From Hydrogenophilales bacterium 16-64-40 (GTDB lineage Bacteria > Pseudomonadota > Gammaproteobacteria > Burkholderiales > Thiobacillaceae), in NCBI GenBank assembly GCA_002256995.1, contig NCGX01000034.1, positions 1 through 40,207 of the forward strand: a stretch of DNA of 40,207 nucleotides. Reading direction: 5' to 3'. Below the pieces are notes generated by a model, which saw nothing but the letters and a program-made list of their open reading frames with translations, searched no databases and had not been told where the DNA came from. The translations under genes were made by a program, and so were the position numbers. This document shows, in pieces, positions 16,747-25,526 of the stretch (positions are counted from its first letter, which is position 1; the number at the start of each line of letters is the position of its first letter).

Positions 16747-17079
16747 CTACCCCATCTCGGGCGGAATCAGCGACAACACCGGGCCGGGGCTGCGCAGGTG
16801 CAGCCGATATCCCGAGCGGGTCAAGGGCTCTGCCAGCCCCGCCATCGCTTCCAGCCCGTCGAGCGTTGCCAGCATCGCGACAAGCTCGGCGCCGCCGGCA
16901 ACGTCCACTTCCTGGGTGGCGGCCGCGTCGGCGCCGGGATACAAATGGCAGAACAGCGCATGGTGCATGCTCCCCGGCAGTTCGATCTCCACTTTCGCGT
17001 GGCGCAGCAGGGCCGCGGTCGTGCTGCTGGTGGTTTCCTGCCCGCCCCACGTCAGCCTGATCAGTTCGGTCTTGGCCAT
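16747..17079 (-). CDS. hypothetical protein, first gene of the cyd operon
   Basis: I do not recognise this 110-residue protein. It begins MAKTELIRLTWGGQETTSST and ends LHLRSPGPVLSLIPPEMG; it is soluble and has no signal peptide or clear motif. ATG 17079 has GGAGG twelve bases before it; a GTG at 17091 would add four residues. Its C-terminal part (GYRLHLRSPGPVLSLIPPE) looks like a beta-hairpin. It precedes the 49-aa peptide and cydA on the same strand, so a link with the oxidase is possible. Confidence 0.6.
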   Translation of the reverse strand: MAKTELIRLTWGGQETTSSTTAALLRHAKVEIELPGSMHHALFCHLYPGADAAATQEVDVAGGAELVAMLATLDGLEAMAGLAEPLTRSGYRLHLRSPGPVLSLIPPEMG

Positions 17080-17146
17080 GCCCGCTTCCACCTCCGCATG
17101 AAGAACGATGCGCCATCGCGCAGACCCGCCCGCTGCGGCGGTCTTC

Positions 17147-17160
17147 GTCCTTTATAGGAC
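17147..17160 (-). promoter_or_regulatory. possible -10 region in a small dyad upstream of the cyd operon
   Basis: On the minus strand TATAAA (17156-17151) sits inside gtcct..aggac arms, about 70 bases before the first gene of the cyd operon. No convincing -35 is seen at the usual distance. It is a weak candidate for a promoter with an overlapping operator. Confidence 0.25.
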
Positions 17161-17301
17161 ATTCGGTGGCGCACCCAACACGCCCCCGCAATGGCGCAGT
17201 CGCGCCCGCCCGTGTTTCCTAGAATAAGAACATGATTCGCCAAGCCGTCTTTCCCCCGAATGCACCGCAGCGACGCCGCAGGCGGCTGAAAGGAGTACGC
17301 G

Positions 17302-17625
17302 ATGAATGCCAAGGCGTTTGATTTGGAAAGGCTCAGTGCGGAACTGAAGCTATGGGATGCCGAGCTCATGCATCTCGAAGAGAGCGTTCACCGGATGGGA
17401 CCCGTATTCCAGACGGCGGTGCAGGCCGAAGCGGACGACATGCTGCAGATGCTGGAGCAGGAATTGGCGGCGCTGAGGCAATTGCGTGACGCGGCCGACC
17501 AGGCGCTGCAACAGATGGTGCAAGCCGGCGACCCCGAATGGCGGATCCAGGGGGAGCGCGCCGAACGCGCCCTGGCCCGCCTGGGCGAAGCCTTCGAGCA
17601 GTCGCGCAACCACTTCGGTGAATAG
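17302..17625 (+). CDS. small alpha-helical (coiled-coil) hypothetical protein
   Basis: The 107-residue protein is almost entirely helical and acidic, with heptad-like Leu spacing (LSAELKLWDAELMHLEESV, MLQMLEQELAALRQLRDAA, RALARLGEAFEQS). This suggests a coiled-coil or helical bundle. There is no signal peptide or Cys. AAAGGAGTACGCG before ATG 17302 is a good ribosome binding site. It stands alone and converges with the polysaccharide operon. I do not recognise the family. Confidence 0.7.
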   Translation: MNAKAFDLERLSAELKLWDAELMHLEESVHRMGPVFQTAVQAEADDMLQMLEQELAALRQLRDAADQALQQMVQAGDPEWRIQGERAERALARLGEAFEQSRNHFGE

Positions 17626-17671
17626 GCCGGGCGGCCGGCGGGCAGGCATTCGCCGCAAACGGCTGCTTACA

Positions 17672-18397
17672 TCAGCGGCAGTGGTAACAGTGCTTCAGAA
17701 ACTTCACAATATCGACGGTATAGCGACGCGCGAGTCGCCGCGGCTCGAGGCACAAGCGATAGAACCATTCCAGGCGCATTTTTTGCACAAAGACCGGCGC
17801 ACGCGGCTTGTCGCCTGCCCAGAAATCAAACAATGCGCCGACCCCGGTCAGCATGCCGGCATGCAAGTCTTGGCGATGATCCAGTATCCACTGTTCCTGG
17901 ACCGGATTACCCATCGCTACCAGCACCACATCCGGCTGCGCCCGATTGATCGTCTCGACGAGCTGCGGATTGGCCTTGATGCCCTCGTAACCATCACAGC
18001 TTCCCACCACCACCTGGCCCAGCTGCTGCGTCACGTACTGCGCGGCTTTCTGCAACACGCGCGGCTTGCCGCCCACCATGAATACCCTGAGCGGCGTGGA
18101 TGACTGCCGAAACAAGAAGGGCATGAAGTCGGTGCCATTCAGATTTTCCTTGAAGCGGTCAGCGTGCAACAAGCGCGCTGCGATATCCATGCCGACACCA
18201 TCATTGACGATGACGACGCTTTCACTTTCCATCTGGCCAAGCATGTCGCGGCACTGAACGACAAAATTGGTATTCGCGAAAAACAGCGCAACCTGCTTGC
18301 GCAATTGCCGTTGTGCATGCAGGTAGGCTGCCAGTTCGGCCGAGGTGGTTTTGAGGACGGCGAACCCCCCCACCTGAATCGTCGATATTGATCGCAT
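17672..18397 (-). CDS. gumM: WecG/TagA/CpsF-family glycosyltransferase, GumM-like
   Basis: GumM adds the second backbone glucose (beta-1,4) to Glc-PP-undecaprenol in xanthan assembly. This 241-residue protein belongs to its family (GT26): FANTNFVVQCRD, VNDGVGMDIA, LNGTDFMPFL, VFMVGGKPRVLQKA, VLVAMGNPVQEQWI and the C-terminal LEWFYRLCLEPRRLARRY. The start at 18397 has AAGGAG before it; an upstream start adds 25 residues from another context. It is the last gene of the gum-like operon, as gumM is in Xanthomonas. Family membership is clear; acceptor specificity is inferred from the surrounding genes. Confidence 0.85.
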   Translation of the reverse strand: MRSISTIQVGGFAVLKTTSAELAAYLHAQRQLRKQVALFFANTNFVVQCRDMLGQMESESVVIVNDGVGMDIAARLLHADRFKENLNGTDFMPFLFRQSSTPLRVFMVGGKPRVLQKAAQYVTQQLGQVVVGSCDGYEGIKANPQLVETINRAQPDVVLVAMGNPVQEQWILDHRQDLHAGMLTGVGALFDFWAGDKPRAPVFVQKMRLEWFYRLCLEPRRLARRYTVDIVKFLKHCYHCR

Positions 18398-18464
18398 GGT
18401 CAAAATACTCCTTGGGAAACGCTGCCCCGTGCTGGATGCACATGCCTTGCCGGGAGGCGGCCCT

Positions 18465-19550
18465 TCATTCACTTATCCTGGAAGTCGAAACCTGTGGCAG
18501 CGTCACCTGGTTTTTTACTGGATCGATTCCCGCACTGCGCTTGCCAAAAACGAGCGGGAAAAAACGATACAGGAACAATGCGCTGGGGTAGCTCAACAAT
18601 AAGGCGAGCAAGGCAAACGCGCCGGTCCACAGAAACGAGGATTCCTTGAAGGCATGGGGCATCCCGAACACCACCACGCCGACACCCGTAAAGAGGCTGA
18701 ACATCAACAAGTGGATGGGGAATATGATGATTGTGTTTTTCGACAACCAATGAAAAACAGCATTGGCCGGCACGCTGATGGAGAAACAAAACAGCGCCAA
18801 AACGCCCAGGTACGCATTGATCAAAAACAGGTATCGGTGGCTGCCGAAAAGAAGCGTATTCAAGTCCACTTCGCCGTTGATGCCTGCGACATAGGCAACA
18901 CCGGCCAGCATGAACAGCGCGAGCATCATTGCCATGCCTTTGGGGGTCTTATCCAGAATCGCATCCTGATATCTGCGGAAGAAATGACCCGTTGAATAGA
19001 ACGCAAGCGCCACGACGGCGTTGTCCAGGCCCCACGGAAGGCGCGGCCAAGAAGGATCGTGAATCAGCGTAAACACCAGACCCATCAAGTTGAACGCGAC
19101 GAGCAGGAAAGTTGCCGAGACGTATTTTCTGGCCCAAAAAAATATCAGGGAAGTCGTGAACAGGCAGGTGAAAAACCATAACACCACGTTGACGAACAGC
19201 GCGTCGCCATTCCCGATCACCACGCCCATCATGGGTTCCCACCAGCTGACGCCTGCATGCTTGGCGGCGCTAGCGGCCAGGTCATGCGTCGGCAGCCAAT
19301 ACAAATAGGATATGAGGAAGAAAAACAGGTACGGTATTCCAAGCCCCTTCCATAACGAGGAAAGGTTTTCCCTGTAGGTCATGGACAGTTTTTGTTCGGA
19401 CAACAGCAACCCTGAAATAAAGAAGAACAAGGGCATGTGAAAACTGTAAATCACATTTTTAATGAACGGGTTCAAGCCGGGCGAATGCCCAAGGACAACA
19501 AGCACAATACCGATGGCTTTCATGGTGTCTACATGAGTTAATCTTTTCAT
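18465..19550 (-). CDS. membrane acyltransferase, GumF/GumG-like
   Basis: The 361-residue integral membrane protein belongs to acyltransferase family 3, which moves acetyl groups onto polysaccharides. The N-terminal signature is DTMKAIGIVLVVLGHSP with the conserved His, followed by YSFHMPLFFFISGLLL. About ten hydrophobic helices follow. In Xanthomonas, GumF and GumG acetylate the inner and outer mannose; only one such gene is present here and I cannot tell which position it serves. ATG 19550 is preceded by AGGAG; a start at 19574 adds eight residues. It sits between gumL- and gumM-like genes on the same strand. Confidence 0.85.
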   Translation of the reverse strand: MKRLTHVDTMKAIGIVLVVLGHSPGLNPFIKNVIYSFHMPLFFFISGLLLSEQKLSMTYRENLSSLWKGLGIPYLFFFLISYLYWLPTHDLAASAAKHAGVSWWEPMMGVVIGNGDALFVNVVLWFFTCLFTTSLIFFWARKYVSATFLLVAFNLMGLVFTLIHDPSWPRLPWGLDNAVVALAFYSTGHFFRRYQDAILDKTPKGMAMMLALFMLAGVAYVAGINGEVDLNTLLFGSHRYLFLINAYLGVLALFCFSISVPANAVFHWLSKNTIIIFPIHLLMFSLFTGVGVVVFGMPHAFKESSFLWTGAFALLALLLSYPSALFLYRFFPLVFGKRSAGIDPVKNQVTLPQVSTSRISE

Positions 19551-19603
19551 CCGATCATGCTCCTGGCCACCCATTAAAAATCACGTCGTGCATGGCTGGA
19601 CGC

Positions 19604-20401
19604 TTAGCCCCACTGATCCCAGGGAAATGCGCCCAGCAAGCCTTGCTGAATCCGCGACAGGTCGAAAGCGGAATTTCCGCCCATCTCAATCCCCTCCTCC
19701 ACCGAGCTTGCCGTGTGATAGGTCATGCGGCCTGTTCCGTAGTAGTAGTCGTCGTACTTCAGGCGGGATTCGCCATTCCCCATATCCAGGTAGAGGGCTG
19801 GAATGCCATAGGCCTCTGCCAGGATGATGCCGTGCAGCGAACTCGATATGACCAGGCGGGCGCGCAACAATTCGGCGACAAACCTGGCCGGCTTGCAGGT
19901 TGGGAGAAGCACATGTTCGCGGTAGGCACCGAACTTCTCGGCCGGTTCATGCAGGTGTGGAATCACGAGGTAGGGGACGCTGCTGCGCGCCTCGGATCTG
20001 AGCAGGTCGGCGGGGAAAAACAGCGGCATGAGCAGGGCGGGGTCGCCGTAGATCTCCGGCACGGAGATCGCGCGCCGGATCAGGTAATCACGCGTCAGGG
20101 GCCCACGGACCGCTCGCACATCCAGCCCTGTAAACCGATGCATGGCTGAATCGAGCTTCCAGTTCACCCCGGAACCCCAGACGCATTCCTTCGATTTCGC
20201 AAAATGGAGAATCGAGCCGATTGCGAACAGTCTTTTCGACTTGTCCTTTTTGTCCTGAATCTCCAGGTCGCGGAGGGAAAGCACTTCGGAGACGATCACC
20301 TTCGACAGGTAATCGCCCACATTGATGCGCTTGTCACTGGGCTCCCACCAGTACAGGCTTTGCTTCTCAAGCTTGGCGCGTTTATCTGCCGCGAAGAACA
20401 T
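19604..20401 (-). CDS. gumL: ketal pyruvyltransferase, GumL-like
   Basis: GumL puts a 4,6-ketal pyruvate on the outer mannose of xanthan, using phosphoenolpyruvate. This 265-residue protein matches the family in length and motifs: LYWWEP, INVGDYLSKVIVSEVLSL, FAIGSILHFAK, VWGSGVNWKL, VRAVRGPLTRDYL, IYGDPALLMPLFFPADLL, ISSSLHGIILAEAYGIPALY and LKYDDYYYGTGRM. From memory these run closely along Xanthomonas GumL, which has about the same size. It is cytosolic and has no signal peptide. The start overlaps the end of the flippase gene by 20 bases. Function is fairly certain from family and context. Confidence 0.92.
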   Translation of the reverse strand: MFFAADKRAKLEKQSLYWWEPSDKRINVGDYLSKVIVSEVLSLRDLEIQDKKDKSKRLFAIGSILHFAKSKECVWGSGVNWKLDSAMHRFTGLDVRAVRGPLTRDYLIRRAISVPEIYGDPALLMPLFFPADLLRSEARSSVPYLVIPHLHEPAEKFGAYREHVLLPTCKPARFVAELLRARLVISSSLHGIILAEAYGIPALYLDMGNGESRLKYDDYYYGTGRMTYHTASSVEEGIEMGGNSAFDLSRIQQGLLGAFPWDQWG

Positions 20402-21686
20402 AAATAAGGTCCTTGTAATAAGTGTTCCCGAAAAGATTTCTCAAGGCGGCCCACTTGATGCCCAGATGCTCCCTAAAGCGCGTCCAGAAGATCAGTTCGG
20501 CCCCGATGGCAACCATGAAGTAACTGGCCACGGTCGACAGGGCGGCGCCCGTGGCGCCGTAGCGGGGAATCATGTACAGGTTGAGCGCCACGTTGACGGC
20601 CAATCCGGCCACGTTGCGGATGAGGGCTTGCCGCTCCTGGCCAAACACTGTGAAGTAAAGCCCGCTCATGTTGGCGAGGAACAGAAACGGCACCCCCAGC
20701 ATCAGATAGAAAAGCACCCCGCCCGCGGCGCTGAATTCCGCGCCGAATGCCAGTCGGACCAGGGGGTCCGCCATCAGCATCAGCGGGACCGCCACGGCGA
20801 TGGACGCAAGCATGGTCGTGCCGTAGATCATCGAAAGACGGTTCTTGGTGAGTTCGCGGTTTTTCCGGTTCAACGCCATCTGCGGAAGCAGCACTGCGGA
20901 AATGATGGCGGGAATCATGAGCAGTTGTTCGACAAGCTTGTAGGCAGCGGAATAAATGCCGAGTTCGTCGCTGCCCGCAATCTTCGAGATCATGATCTGG
21001 TCGACGCGGTAATGCGCCTGGATGATCAGCATCGAAAAAAAGAAGTAAATCGATTTCGAGAAGACGATCTTCGACAAGCGCCAGACTCTGGAGAAGTGGC
21101 GGAAAGACACGTGCCATGTTTTTTTGTCGGATGCCGTCCAGGCCCACGCCGCGAGGGTGAGGAGCACCGACTGCACCACATAGGTGAACAGGAGGACGTT
21201 TACGCTCCCCATCCCCTCCAGGCAAAGCCAGACACGGGCACCCGCTCCCGCCAGCGCAAGCCCGGTGCGAATCTTGGCAAGCAGGTCGTTGCGTAGTTCC
21301 GCCTGCATGACAAACGCATAGACCTCGAGCGGCGCAAACACGCAGAACAGCACCATCGCAAGAAATCCCGCGTCACCGCTTTGCAGGAATGCGACGTAGC
21401 ACGCGACGCCGAGCAGCACCGCCACGACCGTCTTCAATAGCAGCGTCGCGGATACGAGCGCGCCCGAGGCCGACCGCCCGAACGAAACCAGCAACACCCG
21501 CCGCAGCCCAAAATCGGCCGCAACGACAACCAGGCCCAGGATGGCGAGCAGATACGACAACTCGCCGAACTTGGAGACGCCGAGCGAGCGCACCACGTAA
21601 ATGTTCGAGGCCAGCACGGCCAGCGTGACGATTACGCGCTCCACGAACATCCAGGCGATGTTGCTGAATATGCGCTTGCGCGTCAT
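20382..21686 (-). CDS. gumJ: polysaccharide flippase (Wzx/MATE-like), GumJ counterpart
   Basis: This membrane protein of 434 residues with about 12-14 predicted helices belongs to the Polysacc_synt family. It should flip the finished lipid-linked repeat unit to the periplasmic face. The N-terminal region IAWMFVERVIVTLAVLASNI and YVVRSLGVSKFGELSYLLAI are typical of Wzx proteins. I chose ATG 21686 (MTRKRIFSN): the open frame extends to 21785, but that would overlap the upstream glycosyltransferase by 65 bases. The ribosome binding site is weak. In the xanthan pathway this job is done by GumJ. Confidence 0.88.
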   Translation of the reverse strand: MTRKRIFSNIAWMFVERVIVTLAVLASNIYVVRSLGVSKFGELSYLLAILGLVVVAADFGLRRVLLVSFGRSASGALVSATLLLKTVVAVLLGVACYVAFLQSGDAGFLAMVLFCVFAPLEVYAFVMQAELRNDLLAKIRTGLALAGAGARVWLCLEGMGSVNVLLFTYVVQSVLLTLAAWAWTASDKKTWHVSFRHFSRVWRLSKIVFSKSIYFFFSMLIIQAHYRVDQIMISKIAGSDELGIYSAAYKLVEQLLMIPAIISAVLLPQMALNRKNRELTKNRLSMIYGTTMLASIAVAVPLMLMADPLVRLAFGAEFSAAGGVLFYLMLGVPFLFLANMSGLYFTVFGQERQALIRNVAGLAVNVALNLYMIPRYGATGAALSTVASYFMVAIGAELIFWTRFREHLGIKWAALRNLFGNTYYKDLIYVLRGR

Positions 21687-21720
21687 GCGGCAACCCGCCT
21701 TGACCCCGGAGGCAGGCGCA

Positions 21721-22791
21721 TCATGCCCGCCCCACCAGGTCGCGATAAAACCTGGCTGTCTGGGCGCCCAGATACGGCCATTCATAGGCGCCGAGGTCGG
21801 GCGGCGTCACGTGGCTGGACCTGACCCGGTCGATCGCCGCGCGCAGCACGTCCGCGTCGAACGGGCCTTCGAACAGCGTCAGGGCGTCCGCGCCCACGTC
21901 GCGCTGCAGCGCCCGCATGGATCCGATCGCCGGCACCACGACATGTTTGCCCACGCTCAGGGCCATCAGCGCCGAACCCGAGTTCAGTATCTTGCGGTAA
22001 GGCAGGACGACCAGGTCTGCCCTGTCCAGGCACGCCACCAGCGAGGCATCGTCCAGATGCTGCGGCAACAGCACAATCCGGTGATCGGCTGCAGCCAAGG
22101 CTTCCAGTTCCAGGCGGTAAGCCGCATCCGGCACGCTGCCCGCAATCAGGAGCCGGATGTCGGGGTCGTCCAGCGTCGAGAATTGGCGCATGAGCGCATC
22201 AACATTCTTGTAGGCGCGCATTTGCCCGAAGTTCAACAGCACAAAAGCCTCGTCGAGACGCGCCAGCGTCTGCGCGACGTCCGGTGGCGGTGCTTCCGCT
22301 GTCGCGCGCACCCCGTCAATCCATGGGCCATAGTGCCCATGCTTGATCAATGCGGAGGGGAGCCGCCTCACGCTCGGATACGCTGCCCGGATGACGGCCT
22401 GGCTTTCCTCCGACAGAAAAATCACCCCATCGAGAATCGACAGAAAACGTTTCCACAGAAACAGGTTGAACCGGGACGGCTTCAGGTCGTGCCCGAAAGT
22501 ATTGTGTGCTGTCCACACGATCTTCACACCCATCGCACGCGCCAATAGCAGCCATGTCCAGACGAACAGTTTTTTCAGCACATCGAGCGGGCGCAGGGAG
22601 CGCGGCACCACATCGAACTCCGGCCAGTGCAGATGAAGGACGTCGCATTCCCAGGGAAGCATCGAGTACTGATGCTCGCGCACCACAGGGCCGGCAGACG
22701 ACACTGCGCGGTAAAGCAGGCTGTTGTAGGGATTCGTGCTTTCGTTGGAAAAAGCAGGCCGCGCAGCGATGCGCATGGATTCCCGCTTCAT
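21721..22791 (-). CDS. gumI: glycosyltransferase, GumI-like beta-mannosyltransferase
   Basis: In xanthan assembly GumI adds the terminal mannose (beta-1,4) to GlcA. This 356-residue protein has a GT-B fold and matches what I remember of GumI: NPYNSLLYRAV near the start, CDVLHLHWPEF, TAHNTFGHD, ALIKHGHYGPW, LLNFGQMRAYKNVDALM, and LVVLPYRKILNSGSALMALS. The last of these is the nucleotide-sugar end of the fold. The C-terminus DLGAYEWPYLGAQTARFY also fits. A classical GT4 EX7E motif is lacking, as in GumI. It lies between ugd and the flippase. The mannose specificity is inferred from similarity and pathway context. Confidence 0.8.
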   Translation of the reverse strand: MKRESMRIAARPAFSNESTNPYNSLLYRAVSSAGPVVREHQYSMLPWECDVLHLHWPEFDVVPRSLRPLDVLKKLFVWTWLLLARAMGVKIVWTAHNTFGHDLKPSRFNLFLWKRFLSILDGVIFLSEESQAVIRAAYPSVRRLPSALIKHGHYGPWIDGVRATAEAPPPDVAQTLARLDEAFVLLNFGQMRAYKNVDALMRQFSTLDDPDIRLLIAGSVPDAAYRLELEALAAADHRIVLLPQHLDDASLVACLDRADLVVLPYRKILNSGSALMALSVGKHVVVPAIGSMRALQRDVGADALTLFEGPFDADVLRAAIDRVRSSHVTPPDLGAYEWPYLGAQTARFYRDLVGRA

Positions 22792-22836
22792 TTACGCGCT
22801 CCGGGGTGGGCAGCGGGCAGCCGGTCGCGGCGGCGG

Positions 22837-24159
22837 TTAGCGGCGGCCAATCGCATAGTATTCAATCCCCTGCGCCCGCATGAATTCAGGGCTATATAAA
22901 TTTCGCCCGTCGAAAATCGCAGGCGTGATGAGCGCCGCCTTGAGCGACTCGAAATTGGGGACACGAAACTCCTTCCATTCCGTGACGATGGCCAGCGCAT
23001 CTGCGCCGTCCAGCGCATCCATCGCCGAATCCGCGTAGCGCAAGCGCGGTTCATCTCGATAAATCCGCTTCGACTCCGCCATTGCAACCGGGTCATACGC
23101 GGTGACGGTAGCGCCCCGCGCCCAAAGCCCCTCGATCAGCACGCGGCTTGTGGCGGCGCGCATGTCGTCGGTATTGGGCTTGAACGCCAGGCCCCAAACC
23201 GCGAAGTTCATGCCGTTCAGGTCGGCGCCAAAACGCGCGACGATCTTGTCGAGCAACACATGCTTCTGCTTCTCGTTCGCCTGGTCCACCGCGCTCAACA
23301 CCTTGAGGTCGATTTCATTCTCGCGTGCCGTATTGATGAGCGCATTGACGTCCTTCGGAAAACAGGAACCGCCATAGCCGCAACCGGCATAGAGAAAGTC
23401 GAACCCGATGCGCGGATCGGACCCGATGCCCAGACGGACCTGTTCGATATCCGCGCCCAGTTTGTCGGCCAGATTGGCCAGTTCATTCATGAATGAAATT
23501 CGCGTGGCAAGCATTGCGTTTGCTGCATATTTCGTCAGCTCGGCAGATCGCACATCCATGACGACCATGCGGTCGTGGTTGCGGTTGAATTGTGCGTACA
23601 CATTGCGCATCAGTTCGATCGCCCGGGCGTCCTCGGTACCGATCACAATCCGGTCGGGGCGCAGGAAATCGTTCAATGCGGCGCCTTCCTTGAGGAATTC
23701 CGGGTTTGAGACGACAGCGAACGGGATCGATTCGTTGCGATCTTGCAGCTCTTCCATGACCGCCTGCCTGACCTTGTCCGCGGTCCCCACCGGCACGGTC
23801 GACTTGTCGACAATCACCTTGTATTCGGTCATGAGGCGGCCGATATTGCGGGCCGCTGCGGTGACGTACTTGAGGTCGGCCGAGCCGTCTTCGTCCGGCG
23901 GCGTGCCCACCGCGATGAACTGCACGACGCCGAAGGCGACGCTTTCCTCAATGCTGGTGGTGAATTGCAGGCGGCCGGCGGCGACGTTGCGACGAACCAT
24001 TTCCAGCAGGCCGGGTTCATGAATCGGGATGCCCCCATTGTTCAGGATTTCTATCTTCGATGCATCCAGATCGAGGCAGAGGACGTCGTTGCCAACCTCG
24101 GCCAAACAAGTGCCTGTCACCAGGCCAACATAGCCCGTGCCAATTACGGTGATTCTCAT
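22837..24159 (-). CDS. ugd: UDP-glucose 6-dehydrogenase
   Basis: The enzyme oxidises UDP-glucose to UDP-glucuronate with two NAD+. The 440-residue protein has the NAD-binding start [16 protein letters not shown], the family motifs [21 protein letters not shown] and [11 protein letters not shown], and the catalytic Cys in [11 protein letters not shown] (C266). The C-terminal domain has [20 protein letters not shown]. The length is normal and the active site intact. It follows the GumK-like gene, whose donor substrate is UDP-glucuronate, with 71 bases between. Confidence 0.96.
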   Translation of the reverse strand: MRITVIGTGYVGLVTGTCLAEVGNDVLCLDLDASKIEILNNGGIPIHEPGLLEMVRRNVAAGRLQFTTSIEESVAFGVVQFIAVGTPPDEDGSADLKYVTAAARNIGRLMTEYKVIVDKSTVPVGTADKVRQAVMEELQDRNESIPFAVVSNPEFLKEGAALNDFLRPDRIVIGTEDARAIELMRNVYAQFNRNHDRMVVMDVRSAELTKYAANAMLATRISFMNELANLADKLGADIEQVRLGIGSDPRIGFDFLYAGCGYGGSCFPKDVNALINTARENEIDLKVLSAVDQANEKQKHVLLDKIVARFGADLNGMNFAVWGLAFKPNTDDMRAATSRVLIEGLWARGATVTAYDPVAMAESKRIYRDEPRLRYADSAMDALDGADALAIVTEWKEFRVPNFESLKAALITPAIFDGRNLYSPEFMRAQGIEYYAIGRR

Positions 24160-24230
24160 GCTGCGTGCGCCCTTATAAAGTCAACGATATTCAAGTGAAT
24201 CGAAACAAAGCCGATGTGTCGGTGAAGAAG

Positions 24231-25361
24231 TCATGCCGCGGGCAATCGCGTGTCTTCGAATTGCATGGGATTCAACATTCTTTCCACCACCTGCGACCAG
24301 TGAAGCGGGGTTCTGGAAGCCATTCTCGGCGCCGCGATGGCAGCGTTTATCGCAGTCGCGATCGACTCGCTGTCGCCGGGCTCGTAGCCAAAGCGCGACG
24401 CATAGTCCCCGACGATCGAATTGGGGCAGACGGCGGGCAACTTGAAAAAGTCGTACTGCATGAGTTTCAGCGACGTGTCCGCCAGATAACGAGGCAGGTT
24501 TGCAGACCGATAGGGTGCGATTCCGATGCTGGCGTGCTTGATATAGGGCAGGGTCAAATGGTGCGGCATTTCGTCGTACACCCGCACATTCTCCCCGTAG
24601 CCTGGGTGCGCTCTGGTACCGGAACCAATGATGTGGAACGCCACTTCCGGAAACCGCTTCGATGCCACCACGAAAAATTCCGGGTCGAACAACATGGACC
24701 CGACCGACACGGCATGCACGGCGTGCGCGGCATGCGCGCCGGTCGGATACGGCGATGGATCCGCGTGCTCCGCGACTGAAAAATCGAAGCCATGCGGGAT
24801 CACGTACTGGTTGGACGATTCAGGCATGCCGTCCGACATGTGGCGGGACTTCAGGCAGAGCGCGCTCATCTGCGGCGCCACGCGGTCGAACGTCGCTCTC
24901 ACATAAGCGGCTGCATTGATTGTGGTCAAGTCATCCGACGCGATATAAATCGTTCTCGCCTTCGGATTCAACTGCGCAACGAGATCGAAAAAAACGGGCG
25001 CAATCCCGCTCTCGAAAAAGACCACGTCGGCTTCCTTGACCCAGTCGACCAGCACTTGGCTCGGCTTCTGGACGTAACGTCGAAACAGAAATGCCTCGAT
25101 CGGGCGCAAATAGGCTTTGCGCACATTAAACGGGTGAATCAAGGTCTTCCACAGGTAACACTCGACGTTTTCATGGACCGTCTTTTTGTTTGCCAAAGCT
25201 GCGAGCGAAGCCCGTGGGTCTGACTTCAACTGCGACAGCAGGCTGTACTGGCAGGAAAAAAAACGTGTGTTGCCCCGTTTTTCCAGTTCCGCCGTTACAA
25301 AATGAATGCCTGCTTTTCTGCGCGAGCGATAGTCGTGCGCCGAAATCACTAAAAAGTTCAT
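24231..25361 (-). CDS. gumK: glucuronosyltransferase, GumK-like (GT70)
   Basis: GumK transfers glucuronate (beta-1,2) to the inner mannose of the xanthan lipid intermediate at the inner face of the membrane. This 376-residue protein agrees closely with Xanthomonas GumK as I recall it: ISAHDYRSRRKAGIHFVT, CYLWKTLIHPFNVRKAYLRP, VVFFESGIAPVFF, IASDDLTTINAAAYV, DRVAP, SVGSMLFDPEFFVVASKRFP, HIIGSGTRAHPGYGENVRVY and LMQYDFFKLPAVCPN. D143 aligns with the catalytic Asp of GumK. ATG 25361 (MNFLVISAHD) has CAAGGAACGAAG before it. This is one of the firmest assignments in the cluster and is diagnostic for a xanthan/acetan-type trisaccharide core. Confidence 0.94.
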   Translation of the reverse strand: MNFLVISAHDYRSRRKAGIHFVTAELEKRGNTRFFSCQYSLLSQLKSDPRASLAALANKKTVHENVECYLWKTLIHPFNVRKAYLRPIEAFLFRRYVQKPSQVLVDWVKEADVVFFESGIAPVFFDLVAQLNPKARTIYIASDDLTTINAAAYVRATFDRVAPQMSALCLKSRHMSDGMPESSNQYVIPHGFDFSVAEHADPSPYPTGAHAAHAVHAVSVGSMLFDPEFFVVASKRFPEVAFHIIGSGTRAHPGYGENVRVYDEMPHHLTLPYIKHASIGIAPYRSANLPRYLADTSLKLMQYDFFKLPAVCPNSIVGDYASRFGYEPGDSESIATAINAAIAAPRMASRTPLHWSQVVERMLNPMQFEDTRLPAA

Positions 25362-25526
25362 CTTCGTTCCTTGAGAATCCAAACTTGAGAACGCGCGCTG
25401 AGCGCTGCGTCCTGGCTGGCGAGCGTGTGGCTAGGCGCCATCGGCAAGCGCGTCAGGGTCAGCCGTGGGTGGGGACGCGGCGCAAGGCGGCCCGCAGCCG
25501 CTGTGCACAGGCGGGGGGGGCTGATA

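Noticed and set aside
17626-17671. GC-rich gap between convergent genes as a terminator
   Set aside because: Short GGCC repeats can pair in several ways, but no clear stem with a T run is visible.
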